This document shows, in pieces, positions 14,856 through 23,796 of a DNA stretch of 64,000 nucleotides. The DNA lies in assembly GCA_028285415.1 (NCBI GenBank), contig JANQPF010000021.1:1-64000 (forward strand), written 5' to 3'. Position 1 is the stretch's first letter, and every line of letters begins with the position of its first letter. The notes under the pieces were generated by a model, which had not been told where the DNA came from, did not search any database, and saw only the letters and a program-made list of their open reading frames with translations. Source of the DNA: Pseudomonadales bacterium (GTDB lineage: Bacteria > Pseudomonadota > Gammaproteobacteria > Pseudomonadales > Azotimanducaceae). The position numbers and the translations under genes are program-made.

Positions 14856-17403
14856 CCGCTGGCTGAGCTCTTGGGTGGCGCTCGTGACAAAGCGCGCCCG
14901 GTTGACGCTGCTGCTGCTTGGCATCGTGACGGCGGGTTGTACCTGGATTGCCATCACCCAGTTTCACATGAATGCGGAGCTGGGTGACCTCATCACCCAG
15001 GAAGCACCGTGGCGCGACGATTTCGATCGCTTCGAAGCGGGCTTTCCAGATCTCGTGCGTACCGCCGTCATTGTCGTGAGCAGCTCTTCCGCGCACAGGC
15101 TCGAACGCACGACCAGCGCCATCGTCGCACGCCTCGAGGCTCAGCCGGAACGCTTCAGCGCGGTGGCAGCGCCAGGGAGCGAGCCGTTCTTCCGCGACCA
15201 CGCGCTGCTGTACATGAGCATCGATGAGCTCGACGACATGGGGGACCGGCTCGCCGAAGCGCAGCCGTGGCTGAGCGCCGTTGCCTCGGATCCCAGCCTG
15301 CGTAGCGTGTTGAATCTGGTTGAAGACGGCGCGCGCAACGAAGCGCCACCGAGATTTGCCCGCGTTCTGGAGCTACTGGGCGACTCAGCGCACCGTGCGG
15401 CGGCGGGCGAGGACGCCGCAATTGCCTGGACGGACGAGCTCTTTGCGCTTGATGCCGAACGCCATCAGCTGATCTATGTGAAGGCTGCGCAGGGCCGGGA
15501 GCCGCCGGTCACCGACGCGGACGTCGTTGCAGCTCTGCGCGACATGGTCGCTGAGCTCGGACTCGATGAAGGCTCCGATCCGCATGGGCTTACGGTCAGG
15601 CTGACGGGCGAGATTGTGCTGCAGCACGAAGAGCTGGAAGCTGCGGTCGGCGGGGTGACGCTTGCAGGCTGGTTGTCGCTGATACTCCTCTTCTGCGTCC
15701 TCATCGTCGGCGTGCGTTCGGGCAAGATCATCGTTGCCACGTTTACGATGCTGGCGATTGGTATCGTCTGGACGTCGGCGTACGCCATGCTGACCGTCGG
15801 TGAGTACAATACGCTCTCCGTTGTGTTCATCGTCATGTTTTTCGGCCTGGGTGTCGACTTTGCGCTGCACTTTTCGCTGCGCTATCAGGAGGCGATCAGC
15901 CGCGATGGCGAGGACGTTGCGGCAGCGCTCGGCGCCAGCGTATCCGGTGTGGGACGCGCAATTTCGCTCTGCACGGTGACCACCGCGCTCGGCTTTCTCG
16001 GCTTCTGGCCGACGGCGTATCAGGGGCTCGCCGATCTGGGCGTGATCAGCGCCGGGGGTATGGCCGTAGCCTGGTTTCTGACGTTTACCTTTCTTCCCGC
16101 ATTCTACGCCCTGGTTGGTCCTCCTCGCCCGCACCAGATGGATCTGCCGACCAGCGAAGGGATCGTACGGTGGCTCTTCGGGCACCGCCGATGGGTCGTT
16201 CTCGTGGTGGCCGTCGGGGGCGTTTCTGCGGCGGCGGTTGCCTCCCGATCGCACTTTGACTACAGCGTCCTCGCGCTGAAAGACCCGACATCTGAATCCA
16301 TGCGCACGCTGCGGGTTCTGCAGCGCGAGGGTCTGGCTACCGACTACCAGCTTGCCGTTGTTGCGCCTGCGCCGGTTGATGCGGGGAAGCTCGAGCAGTT
16401 GGCGGAAGTCGAGGAGGTCCTCGGGCCGGATGATCTGCTGCCTGTGGACGTCGAAGACAAGCTGTGGGCGCTGGCAGATCTGCAGCAGATGCTATGGACC
16501 GCGCTCTATCCGGGTGACGGGGAAACGCCACCGGACGTAGCGGCGCTCAGGCGGCAGGGCGTGGCGCTCGCGGAGTTTCTGGCCAGCGGCGAGGCGGAGC
16601 TGGCTGAGGGGACAGCTCTGGACTTTCGCGCAGGACTTGCCGCGATGGCGCAGGCGGAAGATTCAGCCTGGCTGACGTGGCAGCGAGGTGTCATCGACAA
16701 TCTTCAGGAAGAGCTTGCCTGGCTGCGGCGAGCCGTGGCCGTCGCGGAAGTTGAGTTCACCGATCTCCCGGAGGACGTCAGGGCGCGCGTTGTCAACGCC
16801 GAGGGACAGATGCTGAGCGTCATCACTCCCGCTGAAGACATTGCGCCGGTGGCGGCGCTATCGGCGTTCATCAGTGCGGTGCGCGACGTGGAACCCAACG
16901 CGACAGGTCGGCCCGTCATCGAATGGGGAGTTGGCGGTATTGTGATCAGCGCGTTTCAGCAGGCACTCCTCTTTGCAATAGGTGCGATTGTGCTGGTGCT
17001 TTTCCTGGTGTTGCGCAACGCGCGGCTGGTCATGCTGATTCTCCTGCCGCTGCTGCTGACCACGGTGTTTACGCTGGCGCTATCGGTTGTGTTCGACGTG
17101 CCGATCAACATGGCCAACATTCTGGTGATTCCGCTCATATTCGGCCTTGGCGTCGACAACGGGATTCACGTGGTTGATCGTTACCTCGGCGAGGGTGACA
17201 TGGACCATCTCATGCACTCCAGCACGCCTCGTGCGGTCATGCTATCGACGTTGACGACCATCGGCGCTTTCGCCGCGTTGTCCCTCTCTCCGCACGCGGG
17301 CACCGCCTCGATCGGCTTGTTGCTGACAGTGGCGATCGGCTTTCTGCTGGTGTTTACCGTGTTTCTTCTTCCGGTGCTGCTCAACACGGGCCGCGGCGAA
17401 TGA
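14848..17403 (+). CDS. RND-superfamily (MMPL/HpnN-like) lipid transporter
   Basis: This 851-residue inner-membrane protein has two repeats of one helix, a large periplasmic loop and five more helices (helices near 18-38, 270-420, 445-465 and 705-845). The first loop starts 'FHMNAELGDLITQEAPWRDDFDRFEAGFPDL', typical of HpnN-like RND proteins. The conserved transmembrane motif 'FGLGVDFALHFSLRYQE' appears in the first half and 'FGLGVDNGIHVVDRY' in the second; the aspartates should carry protons. HpnN moves hopanoids to the outer membrane in bacteria that make them, but related proteins occur without hopanoids. Being last in the TRAP-MlaC-MlaA operon, it may supply force for lipid movement. Confidence 0.88.
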   Translation: MVSRWLSSWVALVTKRARLTLLLLGIVTAGCTWIAITQFHMNAELGDLITQEAPWRDDFDRFEAGFPDLVRTAVIVVSSSSAHRLERTTSAIVARLEAQPERFSAVAAPGSEPFFRDHALLYMSIDELDDMGDRLAEAQPWLSAVASDPSLRSVLNLVEDGARNEAPPRFARVLELLGDSAHRAAAGEDAAIAWTDELFALDAERHQLIYVKAAQGREPPVTDADVVAALRDMVAELGLDEGSDPHGLTVRLTGEIVLQHEELEAAVGGVTLAGWLSLILLFCVLIVGVRSGKIIVATFTMLAIGIVWTSAYAMLTVGEYNTLSVVFIVMFFGLGVDFALHFSLRYQEAISRDGEDVAAALGASVSGVGRAISLCTVTTALGFLGFWPTAYQGLADLGVISAGGMAVAWFLTFTFLPAFYALVGPPRPHQMDLPTSEGIVRWLFGHRRWVVLVVAVGGVSAAAVASRSHFDYSVLALKDPTSESMRTLRVLQREGLATDYQLAVVAPAPVDAGKLEQLAEVEEVLGPDDLLPVDVEDKLWALADLQQMLWTALYPGDGETPPDVAALRRQGVALAEFLASGEAELAEGTALDFRAGLAAMAQAEDSAWLTWQRGVIDNLQEELAWLRRAVAVAEVEFTDLPEDVRARVVNAEGQMLSVITPAEDIAPVAALSAFISAVRDVEPNATGRPVIEWGVGGIVISAFQQALLFAIGAIVLVLFLVLRNARLVMLILLPLLLTTVFTLALSVVFDVPINMANILVIPLIFGLGVDNGIHVVDRYLGEGDMDHLMHSSTPRAVMLSTLTTIGAFAALSLSPHAGTASIGLLLTVAIGFLLVFTVFLLPVLLNTGRGE

Positions 17404-17406
17404 GTT

Positions 17407-20400
17407 TCAGCCGTTGCGCATGACGCGCAGGTTGGTGCCGAGGAGCTTGCTCGCCTCTGCCAGCGGCAGCGCTTTGCTGAACAGCCAGCCCTGAGCGTAT
17501 TCACACGACTGCTCCGCGAGAAAGTTCATCTGTTCCGTGGTTTCCACACCTTCGGCGACAACTTCCATTTTCAACTGATGGGCCATGGCGATGACGGCGC
17601 GCGTGATGGCCACGTCGTCTTGATTGTCAGGGATGTCCATGATGAAGCTGCGATCGACCTTCACGGTATTGATCGGGAAGCGCTTCAGATAGTTCAGTGA
17701 TGAATAGCCCGTACCGAAATCGTCGATGGCAAGGCGAACCCCCAGCTCCGACAGTCGTTCCACAGTTGCCTGGGCGGCTTCCACGTCCTGCATCAACATA
17801 GTCTCTGTGATTTCGAGCTCGATCGCTTCGGGTGACAGCTCCGCTTCGCGCAGACAGCGTCGCACGGTGGCGACGAGGTTGGGGTCGCGGAACTGACGCG
17901 GCGAGATGTTGACGGCAACCTGGATTGGCCGGTCCTGCTGTTCGCTCAAGCTGCGTGCGGCTCCGCACGCCTCTTCGATGACCCAGGCGCCGATATCGAT
18001 GATGATGCCGGTATCTTCGGCAACGCCGATGAACTCGTCGGGAGTCAGAAACCCGCGCTCCGGGTGATTCCAGCGGATCAGGCTTTCGAAGCCGACAATC
18101 TGATGATCAACCAGGCTCACCTTGGGTTGGAAATACAGCTCAAACTGCTTCTCATCCAGCGCCTCGCGGATTTCGTACTCAGTCCTGAGCCTCTGCACGG
18201 CGTTGGTGTTCAGATCCTCACTGTAAAACTGGTAGTTGTTGCGGCCGCGCTCTTTGGCTTTGTACATGGCAAGGTCCGCGTTGCGCAGGAGCTCGTTCGG
18301 GTCCAGGCCGTCTCCCGGGAGGACCGTGATGCCGATACTGGTGGTGACCACCAGCGGCTGGCCGGAAATGGTGATGGGCTCGCGCAGGTGATTCAGGATT
18401 TTCTGTGCGACAACCCCGGCATCGGTCGGGCTGCCGATGTCCGAGAGCAGGATCGTGAACTCGTCTCCGCCGGTACGCCCTACCGTATCCTCACCGCGGA
18501 CACACAGCTGCAGGCGGCTTGCGACCTCGCGTAGCAGATCGTCCCCCACCTGGTGCCCCAACGTGTCGTTGACGCGTTTGAAATTGTCCAGATCAAGGTA
18601 CAGCAGCGCGCTGACGCAGTTGTTGCGCACGCAGTGTTCGATGGCGTGACTCAGACGTTCCTGGAACAGCCGGCGGTTTGCGAGATTGGTCAGCGTGTCG
18701 TAGAACGCCATGCGCTCCATGCGCTGCTGGCCTTGTTTGATGTCGGTGATGTCGGCGACCTGGACAATGTAGTAAAGCGGCTCCCCGCTGCCGGACCGCT
18801 GCAGAACGACGTGGAAGTTGGTCCAGATTTCGAGGCCGTTTTGACAAATCATGCGACGCTCGGAGCGATGCGTCTTGTCGTCGTGCAACGTCAGCCCGCT
18901 CAGGCTGTCCTTCAACTTGGCGCGATCGCCGGCCGGTACCAGGCGCGATACGTGGATGCCGTTCATGTGCCGTTCGTCATAGGCGAGTAGGTCGGCGGCG
19001 GTATGGTTTGCCTGGAAAATGCGGCCCTGCATGTCGACCAGCAGAATACCGATAGGTGCGTTCTCGAAGATGCCGCGAAAGCGCTCTTCGCTCCGGCGCA
19101 GCCTTTCCTCGGTGGTGCGCTGCTTGCTGATGTCCTTGGCGATGACCATGACATACGCTTCGCCGGAAAGCTCGAGAACCGTAGCGGAAACCAGCGACGG
19201 CACCGCCTCGCCGGATTTGGTGCGGAAGGTTACCGCCTGGTTCGCAAGTTTGCCGTCTCTGGCAATGTCGTCGGTGGCCTCTTTGAGCTCCTTGGTGTCG
19301 AGAAATTCTGGAAAGTCATAGATCGACTGGCCAATGATCTCGTCGCGCTCGTAGCCGCTGCGCGAGAGTAAGGCGAGGTTGAGGTCGGTGATCACGCCGT
19401 CGGCATGCCGCAGGATCACAATCCCATCGGGACTCTCGCTGAAGACTTTCTCGAATTTCTGCTCCGACTCGACGAGCGCCGCTTCGGCGGAGATACGCTT
19501 GGTGATATCCCGGCCGATGCAGAGCACACACAGCGTGTTGTCGATGTCGATATAGCGCAGCGATATCTCAACGTGAACAAGGGTGCCGGCAGCGGTTTTC
19601 AGCATGGTTTCGTAGTGGCTGACCTCCTGGTCTTCCCGCAGCTGTTCGACGACCGCGGCGCGTTCCGTGACATTTGCCCAGAACCCCAGGCTGTCTTCGG
19701 TCTCGCCGATGGCTTCCTCGCGCGGGTAGCCGAGCAGACGGCTGAAGCCGTCGTTAAAGTCCAGAATGGTCGTATCTTCCGCGCGCAGCACGAGGATGGC
19801 GTCCGGGCTGCCGTGAAAGATTTGCGAAAAGCGTGCCTGAGAGGCATCCGCACCCTGCCAGTCACGGGCGCGTCCGTCGACGTCGATGATGACGGCAAAC
19901 CCGCCGGGCCGCGCGCCGGACAGCCGGATGACGTGGGCAGTCACTGCGGTTTCCGTGTCGTGCTCAAGCTTCAGCTGATCCACGGTCACCGTATTACGAT
20001 GCCGCTGCCCGAAATGTTGCAGCGCCTTCATGAAGCGTTTGCGGCTGTTGGGTTCGAGCAGGCCGTAGATCGGGCTGCCGAGGAGTTCGCTCTCGCTCAG
20101 CGCAAGCTTGTGGCAGGCGTAGGGATTGGCGTACGTGATGGCCAGCTTGTTGTCGGTCAGGAGCGTAAAGTCCGAGCTATGCCCGATGATGCGGCGCAGA
20201 AGGCGTCCGGCCGATGCCGCCGCACGCTCCGCCTGCTGAGCGGCGGTGAGGTTCGTGATGTGGATGAGATAGCGTCGCCGCCATCCTGGGCCGCGGTAGA
20301 GGCGGACGTGGCAGAGCAGCTTGCAGCGTGGCTTCTTGGGGCGCTGTAGCTCGAGCTCGACGTCCGCGCCCTGGCCTTGCTGGAGGACGTTGCGCTGGCT

Positions 20401-20790
20401 GGTGATCGCCTCCCAGGCGGCGTTGCCGAGAAGGCTGGCGACCGTGTGGCCGCACAGGTCCTGTGCGAGCTGCAGATCGGGGTGGGCGACAATGTCACAA
20501 AGGGTCTGATTGGCGGTCTCGACAAGGCCATGGCCATTGGCGATGAGGAATCCACCGGGGGCGTCTGCAAGGGTAGCGCTGATGTCGGCGGATTCGATCT
20601 GTCGACTGGCAACGAGCGTTGCGGTCAATCCACAGAGTAGGGTGATGGCGGCGGTGGCGAGCGCAAAGTATGCAATGTGGAGGAGGCGATCCGGATCGGC
20701 GGGCATCATCAGGGCGCCAGCGACCGTGCCGGCCGTCAGCCCGATGAAAATACAGATTGCGAGCAAACCTCGCCAGCCGACTGATGTCAT
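17407..20790 (-). CDS. Membrane-bound PAS-GGDEF-EAL cyclic di-GMP signalling protein
   Basis: This 1127-residue protein has two N-terminal transmembrane helices (about 7-28 and 38-60) and then about five PAS domains between residues 70 and 680 (clear ones at 'AILVLRAEDTTILDFNDGFSRLLGY', 'GIVILRHADGVITDLNLALL' and 'GILLVDMQGRIFQANHTAADLL'). A GGDEF domain follows with an intact 'RTGGDEFTILL', then an EAL domain with 'GFESLIRW' (ESL in place of EAL, the metal-binding Glu kept) and 'DDFGTGYSSLNYL'. Both synthesis and breakdown of c-di-GMP are possible. It is convergent with the RND gene three bases away and divergent from yjbQ. Confidence 0.92.
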   Translation of the reverse strand: MTSVGWRGLLAICIFIGLTAGTVAGALMMPADPDRLLHIAYFALATAAITLLCGLTATLVASRQIESADISATLADAPGGFLIANGHGLVETANQTLCDIVAHPDLQLAQDLCGHTVASLLGNAAWEAITSQRNVLQQGQGADVELELQRPKKPRCKLLCHVRLYRGPGWRRRYLIHITNLTAAQQAERAAASAGRLLRRIIGHSSDFTLLTDNKLAITYANPYACHKLALSESELLGSPIYGLLEPNSRKRFMKALQHFGQRHRNTVTVDQLKLEHDTETAVTAHVIRLSGARPGGFAVIIDVDGRARDWQGADASQARFSQIFHGSPDAILVLRAEDTTILDFNDGFSRLLGYPREEAIGETEDSLGFWANVTERAAVVEQLREDQEVSHYETMLKTAAGTLVHVEISLRYIDIDNTLCVLCIGRDITKRISAEAALVESEQKFEKVFSESPDGIVILRHADGVITDLNLALLSRSGYERDEIIGQSIYDFPEFLDTKELKEATDDIARDGKLANQAVTFRTKSGEAVPSLVSATVLELSGEAYVMVIAKDISKQRTTEERLRRSEERFRGIFENAPIGILLVDMQGRIFQANHTAADLLAYDERHMNGIHVSRLVPAGDRAKLKDSLSGLTLHDDKTHRSERRMICQNGLEIWTNFHVVLQRSGSGEPLYYIVQVADITDIKQGQQRMERMAFYDTLTNLANRRLFQERLSHAIEHCVRNNCVSALLYLDLDNFKRVNDTLGHQVGDDLLREVASRLQLCVRGEDTVGRTGGDEFTILLSDIGSPTDAGVVAQKILNHLREPITISGQPLVVTTSIGITVLPGDGLDPNELLRNADLAMYKAKERGRNNYQFYSEDLNTNAVQRLRTEYEIREALDEKQFELYFQPKVSLVDHQIVGFESLIRWNHPERGFLTPDEFIGVAEDTGIIIDIGAWVIEEACGAARSLSEQQDRPIQVAVNISPRQFRDPNLVATVRRCLREAELSPEAIELEITETMLMQDVEAAQATVERLSELGVRLAIDDFGTGYSSLNYLKRFPINTVKVDRSFIMDIPDNQDDVAITRAVIAMAHQLKMEVVAEGVETTEQMNFLAEQSCEYAQGWLFSKALPLAEASKLLGTNLRVMRNG

Positions 20791-20826
20791 ATCATACGGT
20801 TTACGCTAAATGCGCAGGAGCCATCC

Positions 20827-21234
20827 TTGAACGCCATCATCAACGTATCGGCGGACGGCCAGGGCCTCTATGACATCACGCACAAAGTTATCGAATCCGT
20901 TCACGGTTTCGGCGTAAGTGAGGGTTTGGTCACACTTTTTCTAAGGCATACCTCGGCCAGTCTGCTAATACAGGAGAACGCGGATCCCGCGGCGCAACGG
21001 GATCTGGAAGCGTGGTTGAACCGTCTTGTACCGGAAGAAGACCCTCTTTATACCCATACCCAGGAAGGCCCCGACGATATGCCGGCACACATCAAAGCGG
21101 CGCTGACGGCAACCCATCTGTCCATACCGCTAATGCAGGGTCGGCTCGCGCTCGGTACCTGGCAGGGTATTTTTTTGTGGGAGCACCGCCATCGGTCGGG
21201 TGGGCGTGAGATTGTGGTGAACGTGACGTCCTAA
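20827..21234 (+). CDS. yjbQ: YjbQ family protein (UPF0047, secondary thiamine-phosphate synthase activity)
   Basis: This 135-residue protein starts at a TTG (20827) placed six bases after AGGAG (20816-20820), which decides the start. It is full length for the YjbQ/UPF0047 family. Visible motifs are 'GLVTLFLRHTSASLLIQENADPAAQRDLEAWLNRL' (in parts) and 'WQGIFLWEHRHRSGGREIVV'. YjbQ forms a trimer and shows weak thiamine-phosphate synthase activity in E. coli; its main role is not known. It overlaps the convergent small gene by four bases. Confidence 0.9.
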   Translation: MNAIINVSADGQGLYDITHKVIESVHGFGVSEGLVTLFLRHTSASLLIQENADPAAQRDLEAWLNRLVPEEDPLYTHTQEGPDDMPAHIKAALTATHLSIPLMQGRLALGTWQGIFLWEHRHRSGGREIVVNVTS

Positions 21235-21617
21235 GACTGTTTGTCGCGAATGTGATCCATGTAGCGACGGTGACCCTCGGGGTCCAGAATCATGCTTGCG
21301 AAGTAGCTCAACAGGTCTTTGTGTGACTGCGTCAGACGGGCTTCACCCATTGCCCGCTCGCCGTCTTTGGAGGTCACGAACTTGAAGATATCCTGCAGGG
21401 TTGTGCCCGGGCCGAGCACGTCCTCCATCTCCTCAATCAGCACGTCGTGAAGGTCTTCGAGATCTTCCTCGAGGAGACCGACATCTTCAGGCGACAGCAC
21501 CACGTTCGCCCACAGCGTGGCGACATAGATGCTGTACAGGTTGCGATCGATGAAGCGCTCCGCGACGGTTGAGCGCTCGCGGATATCAGCGAATACGGGA
21601 GCAAACTGTTCCTTCAT
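21231..21617 (-). CDS. Hypothetical acidic helical protein
   Basis: The ATG at 21615-21617 gives 128 residues. I do not recognise the family. The protein looks soluble and helical, with an acidic cluster in the middle ('LLEEDLEDLHDVLIEEMEDVLG') and a C-terminal part rich in His and Asp. It has no signal peptide or membrane helix. The gene is convergent with yjbQ (four-base overlap) and divergent from the acyl-CoA dehydrogenase pair. Codon use looks like that of its neighbours, so it is probably a real gene. Confidence 0.7.
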   Translation of the reverse strand: MKEQFAPVFADIRERSTVAERFIDRNLYSIYVATLWANVVLSPEDVGLLEEDLEDLHDVLIEEMEDVLGPGTTLQDIFKFVTSKDGERAMGEARLTQSHKDLLSYFASMILDPEGHRRYMDHIRDKQS

Positions 21618-21696
21618 TCGGGCATTATTGCATCTGTAGTCCCGGGACAGTACGGTTGCGGCTGGAAATTTTCCGAAGCAAGAACAACGCTCCCAC

Positions 21697-22824
21697 ATGC
21701 TGCAATTTGACCGCGTAAGCCTGGACAGCGATACCGAGACGCTGCGGGCACAAGTGCGCGAATTCTTGGAAGACAACGAAAGTCATTTCACGACGCCAAA
21801 CTCCGATTTTGGCACGGGCCACGATCCGGAGTTCAGCCGTAAGCTCGGCGAGCGCGGCTGGATAGGTATGACCTGGCCAAAGCGCTACGGCGGTGGGGAG
21901 CGGACGTTCTTCGAACGCTACGTCGTCACGGAAGAGACGCTCGCCGCGGGCGCGCCGGTCAGCGCACACTGGATAGCGGACCGACAGAGTGGTCCGCTGC
22001 TGCTGCGTTTCGGAACCGAGGCGCAGCGCGAAACTTATCTGCCGCAAATCACCGCGGGCGAAGCCTACTTTTCCATCGGCATGAGTGAGCCCGACACCGG
22101 CTCGGATCTGGCCTCGGTACGCACAACCGCCATCAAAGAAGGGGATCAGTACCGCATCAACGGCACGAAGATCTGGACAACCGATGCGCATCGCAATCAC
22201 TTCATCATCTGTCTGGTGCGAACCGACCCATCGGCCACCCGCCACGATGGTCTGTCACAGATCATCGTCGATTTGAAAAACGATGGCGTGGACGTGCGGC
22301 CGATCGCGAACATGGCAGGCGGTGAGGACTTCAACGAGGTTGTGTTCGACGACGTGATGGTGCCTGCAGATCGAATTGTCGGCGAGCCTGGCAACGGCTG
22401 GACACAGGTAACCTCGGAGCTTGCGTACGAACGCAGCGGCCCCGAGCGGTTTCTTTCGGCGTTTCGCGTGTTTGTCGAACTGGTTCGCGCCTGCGGCCCG
22501 GATCCGGCGGCACATGAGGCTGCCGCAATTGGCCGTATCGCCGCTCATCTCATGACCATGCGGCGCATGTCCATCTCGGTGGCCGGGATGCTCCAGGGCG
22601 GCAAAGACGTGGCCGTAGAGGCAGCGCTGGTCAAGGAGCTCGGCAACAACTTCGAAAAGGTGCTCCCTGAAATAGCCCGCCTGGCGGCGCCGGAAAGCGC
22701 CATCAAAGGCAGGTTCAGGGAGACCTTCGAAGAGACCATGCTGCTGTCACCGTCCTTTACCCTGCGCGGCGGCACGCGCGAGATTCTGCGCGGAGTCATT
22801 GCGCGGGGGTTGGGTCTCAGATGA
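21697..22824 (+). CDS. Acyl-CoA dehydrogenase, larger subunit of a likely heteromeric pair
   Basis: This 375-residue flavoprotein has the three acyl-CoA dehydrogenase domains. Motifs include 'GWIGMTWPKRYGG', the FAD/substrate loop 'YFSIGMSEPDTGSDLASVRTTA', 'WTTDAHRNHFIICLVRTD' and the C-terminal 'LRGGTREILRGVIARGLGL'. It lacks the 'QxHGGxGF'-type motif of the C-terminal domain, which the next protein carries. That split is known from heteromeric steroid-type enzymes (FadE28/FadE29-like), where two different subunits build each FAD site. The stop overlaps the start of the partner gene by four bases. Substrates are likely branched or ring-derived acyl-CoAs, by inference. Confidence 0.9.
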   Translation: MLQFDRVSLDSDTETLRAQVREFLEDNESHFTTPNSDFGTGHDPEFSRKLGERGWIGMTWPKRYGGGERTFFERYVVTEETLAAGAPVSAHWIADRQSGPLLLRFGTEAQRETYLPQITAGEAYFSIGMSEPDTGSDLASVRTTAIKEGDQYRINGTKIWTTDAHRNHFIICLVRTDPSATRHDGLSQIIVDLKNDGVDVRPIANMAGGEDFNEVVFDDVMVPADRIVGEPGNGWTQVTSELAYERSGPERFLSAFRVFVELVRACGPDPAAHEAAAIGRIAAHLMTMRRMSISVAGMLQGGKDVAVEAALVKELGNNFEKVLPEIARLAAPESAIKGRFRETFEETMLLSPSFTLRGGTREILRGVIARGLGLR

Positions 22825-23786
22825 GCGAAGCGCAGGAAACACGACAGATCATCCTCGATACCGCCGAGCGCATGTTCGGCGATCTCTGCGACAAACAGCT
22901 GCTCGACGCGGCTGAACAGGGTGAGTTTGCGGCCCCGCTGTGGGAACAGATAGCCGCCAACGGCTTCCATCACCTGGGTGCGGCAGCCAGCGGAACGAGT
23001 GCCGCTGATCTTTACGCCTTCCTGATGACCTGCGGCCGCCACGCGGTACCTTTACCGTTGGCGGAAACGCTGCTGGTCAACAACTGGCGTGAGCCGGATA
23101 ACGGTCTTTACAGCATCGGCATCGTCGACGGCGACGAAGTCGTGGACGTACCCTGGGGTCGTCGTGCCGAGGCGGTGATTGCGGTAAACCCCGCAACCGG
23201 CGCCGTGTGTGCCATCGATACGCCTGAGGTCGTGCGCCAGTCTGTCAACATGGCGGGTGAGCCGCGCGACGTCGTCCGGCTGACATCGGATGCGGTGCCG
23301 TTGGAAGTTGCTGATGATCCTTTTGCACAGCTCGCGCTGACTCGCGCCAACCTCATGGCGGGCGGGGTGCAGGCGCTGCTGGAGCTCGGCATTACCTTCG
23401 CGAGCGAGCGCGAACAGTTCGGCCGTCAGATTTCCAAGTTTCAGGCGATTCAGCACAGCCTTGCGATCATCGCCAGCGAAGCGGCCGCGGCGCGCCGCGC
23501 GGCCGATGCGGCGGTTGATGCCCTGGGTGATGAACGGTTTGTAGTGGAGGTGGCCGCCAGCAAAGCGCGTATTGGCGAAGCGGTCACCGTCGCGGCAGAG
23601 CAGGTCCATCAGATTCACGGCGCCATGGGCTTCACCCACGAACACCGCCTGCATCACTTCAGCCGTAGAACGTGGGCCTGGCGTGATGAATTTGGCAACG
23701 AGTTTTTCTGGCAGCAGCGGCTCGGTGCCCACCTTGCCAACCTTGGTGCTGACAAGGTCTGGTCGTTCATGGCGACACGCGGGTAG
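22821..23786 (+). CDS. Acyl-CoA dehydrogenase, smaller subunit of a likely heteromeric pair
   Basis: This protein has 321 residues, shorter than a usual acyl-CoA dehydrogenase (about 380-400). The middle beta domain is reduced and has no 'SEPxxGSD' loop. The C-terminal helical domain is intact, with 'FASEREQFGRQISKFQAIQHSLA' and the FAD motif 'QIHGAMGFTHEHRLHHFSRR'. Together with the upstream subunit it would form a complete enzyme, probably an alpha2-beta2 heterotetramer. The ATGA overlap with the upstream gene supports equal production of the two. Confidence 0.88.
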   Translation: MSEAQETRQIILDTAERMFGDLCDKQLLDAAEQGEFAAPLWEQIAANGFHHLGAAASGTSAADLYAFLMTCGRHAVPLPLAETLLVNNWREPDNGLYSIGIVDGDEVVDVPWGRRAEAVIAVNPATGAVCAIDTPEVVRQSVNMAGEPRDVVRLTSDAVPLEVADDPFAQLALTRANLMAGGVQALLELGITFASEREQFGRQISKFQAIQHSLAIIASEAAAARRAADAAVDALGDERFVVEVAASKARIGEAVTVAAEQVHQIHGAMGFTHEHRLHHFSRRTWAWRDEFGNEFFWQQRLGAHLANLGADKVWSFMATRG

Positions 23787-23796
23787 GCAGCGGCGC

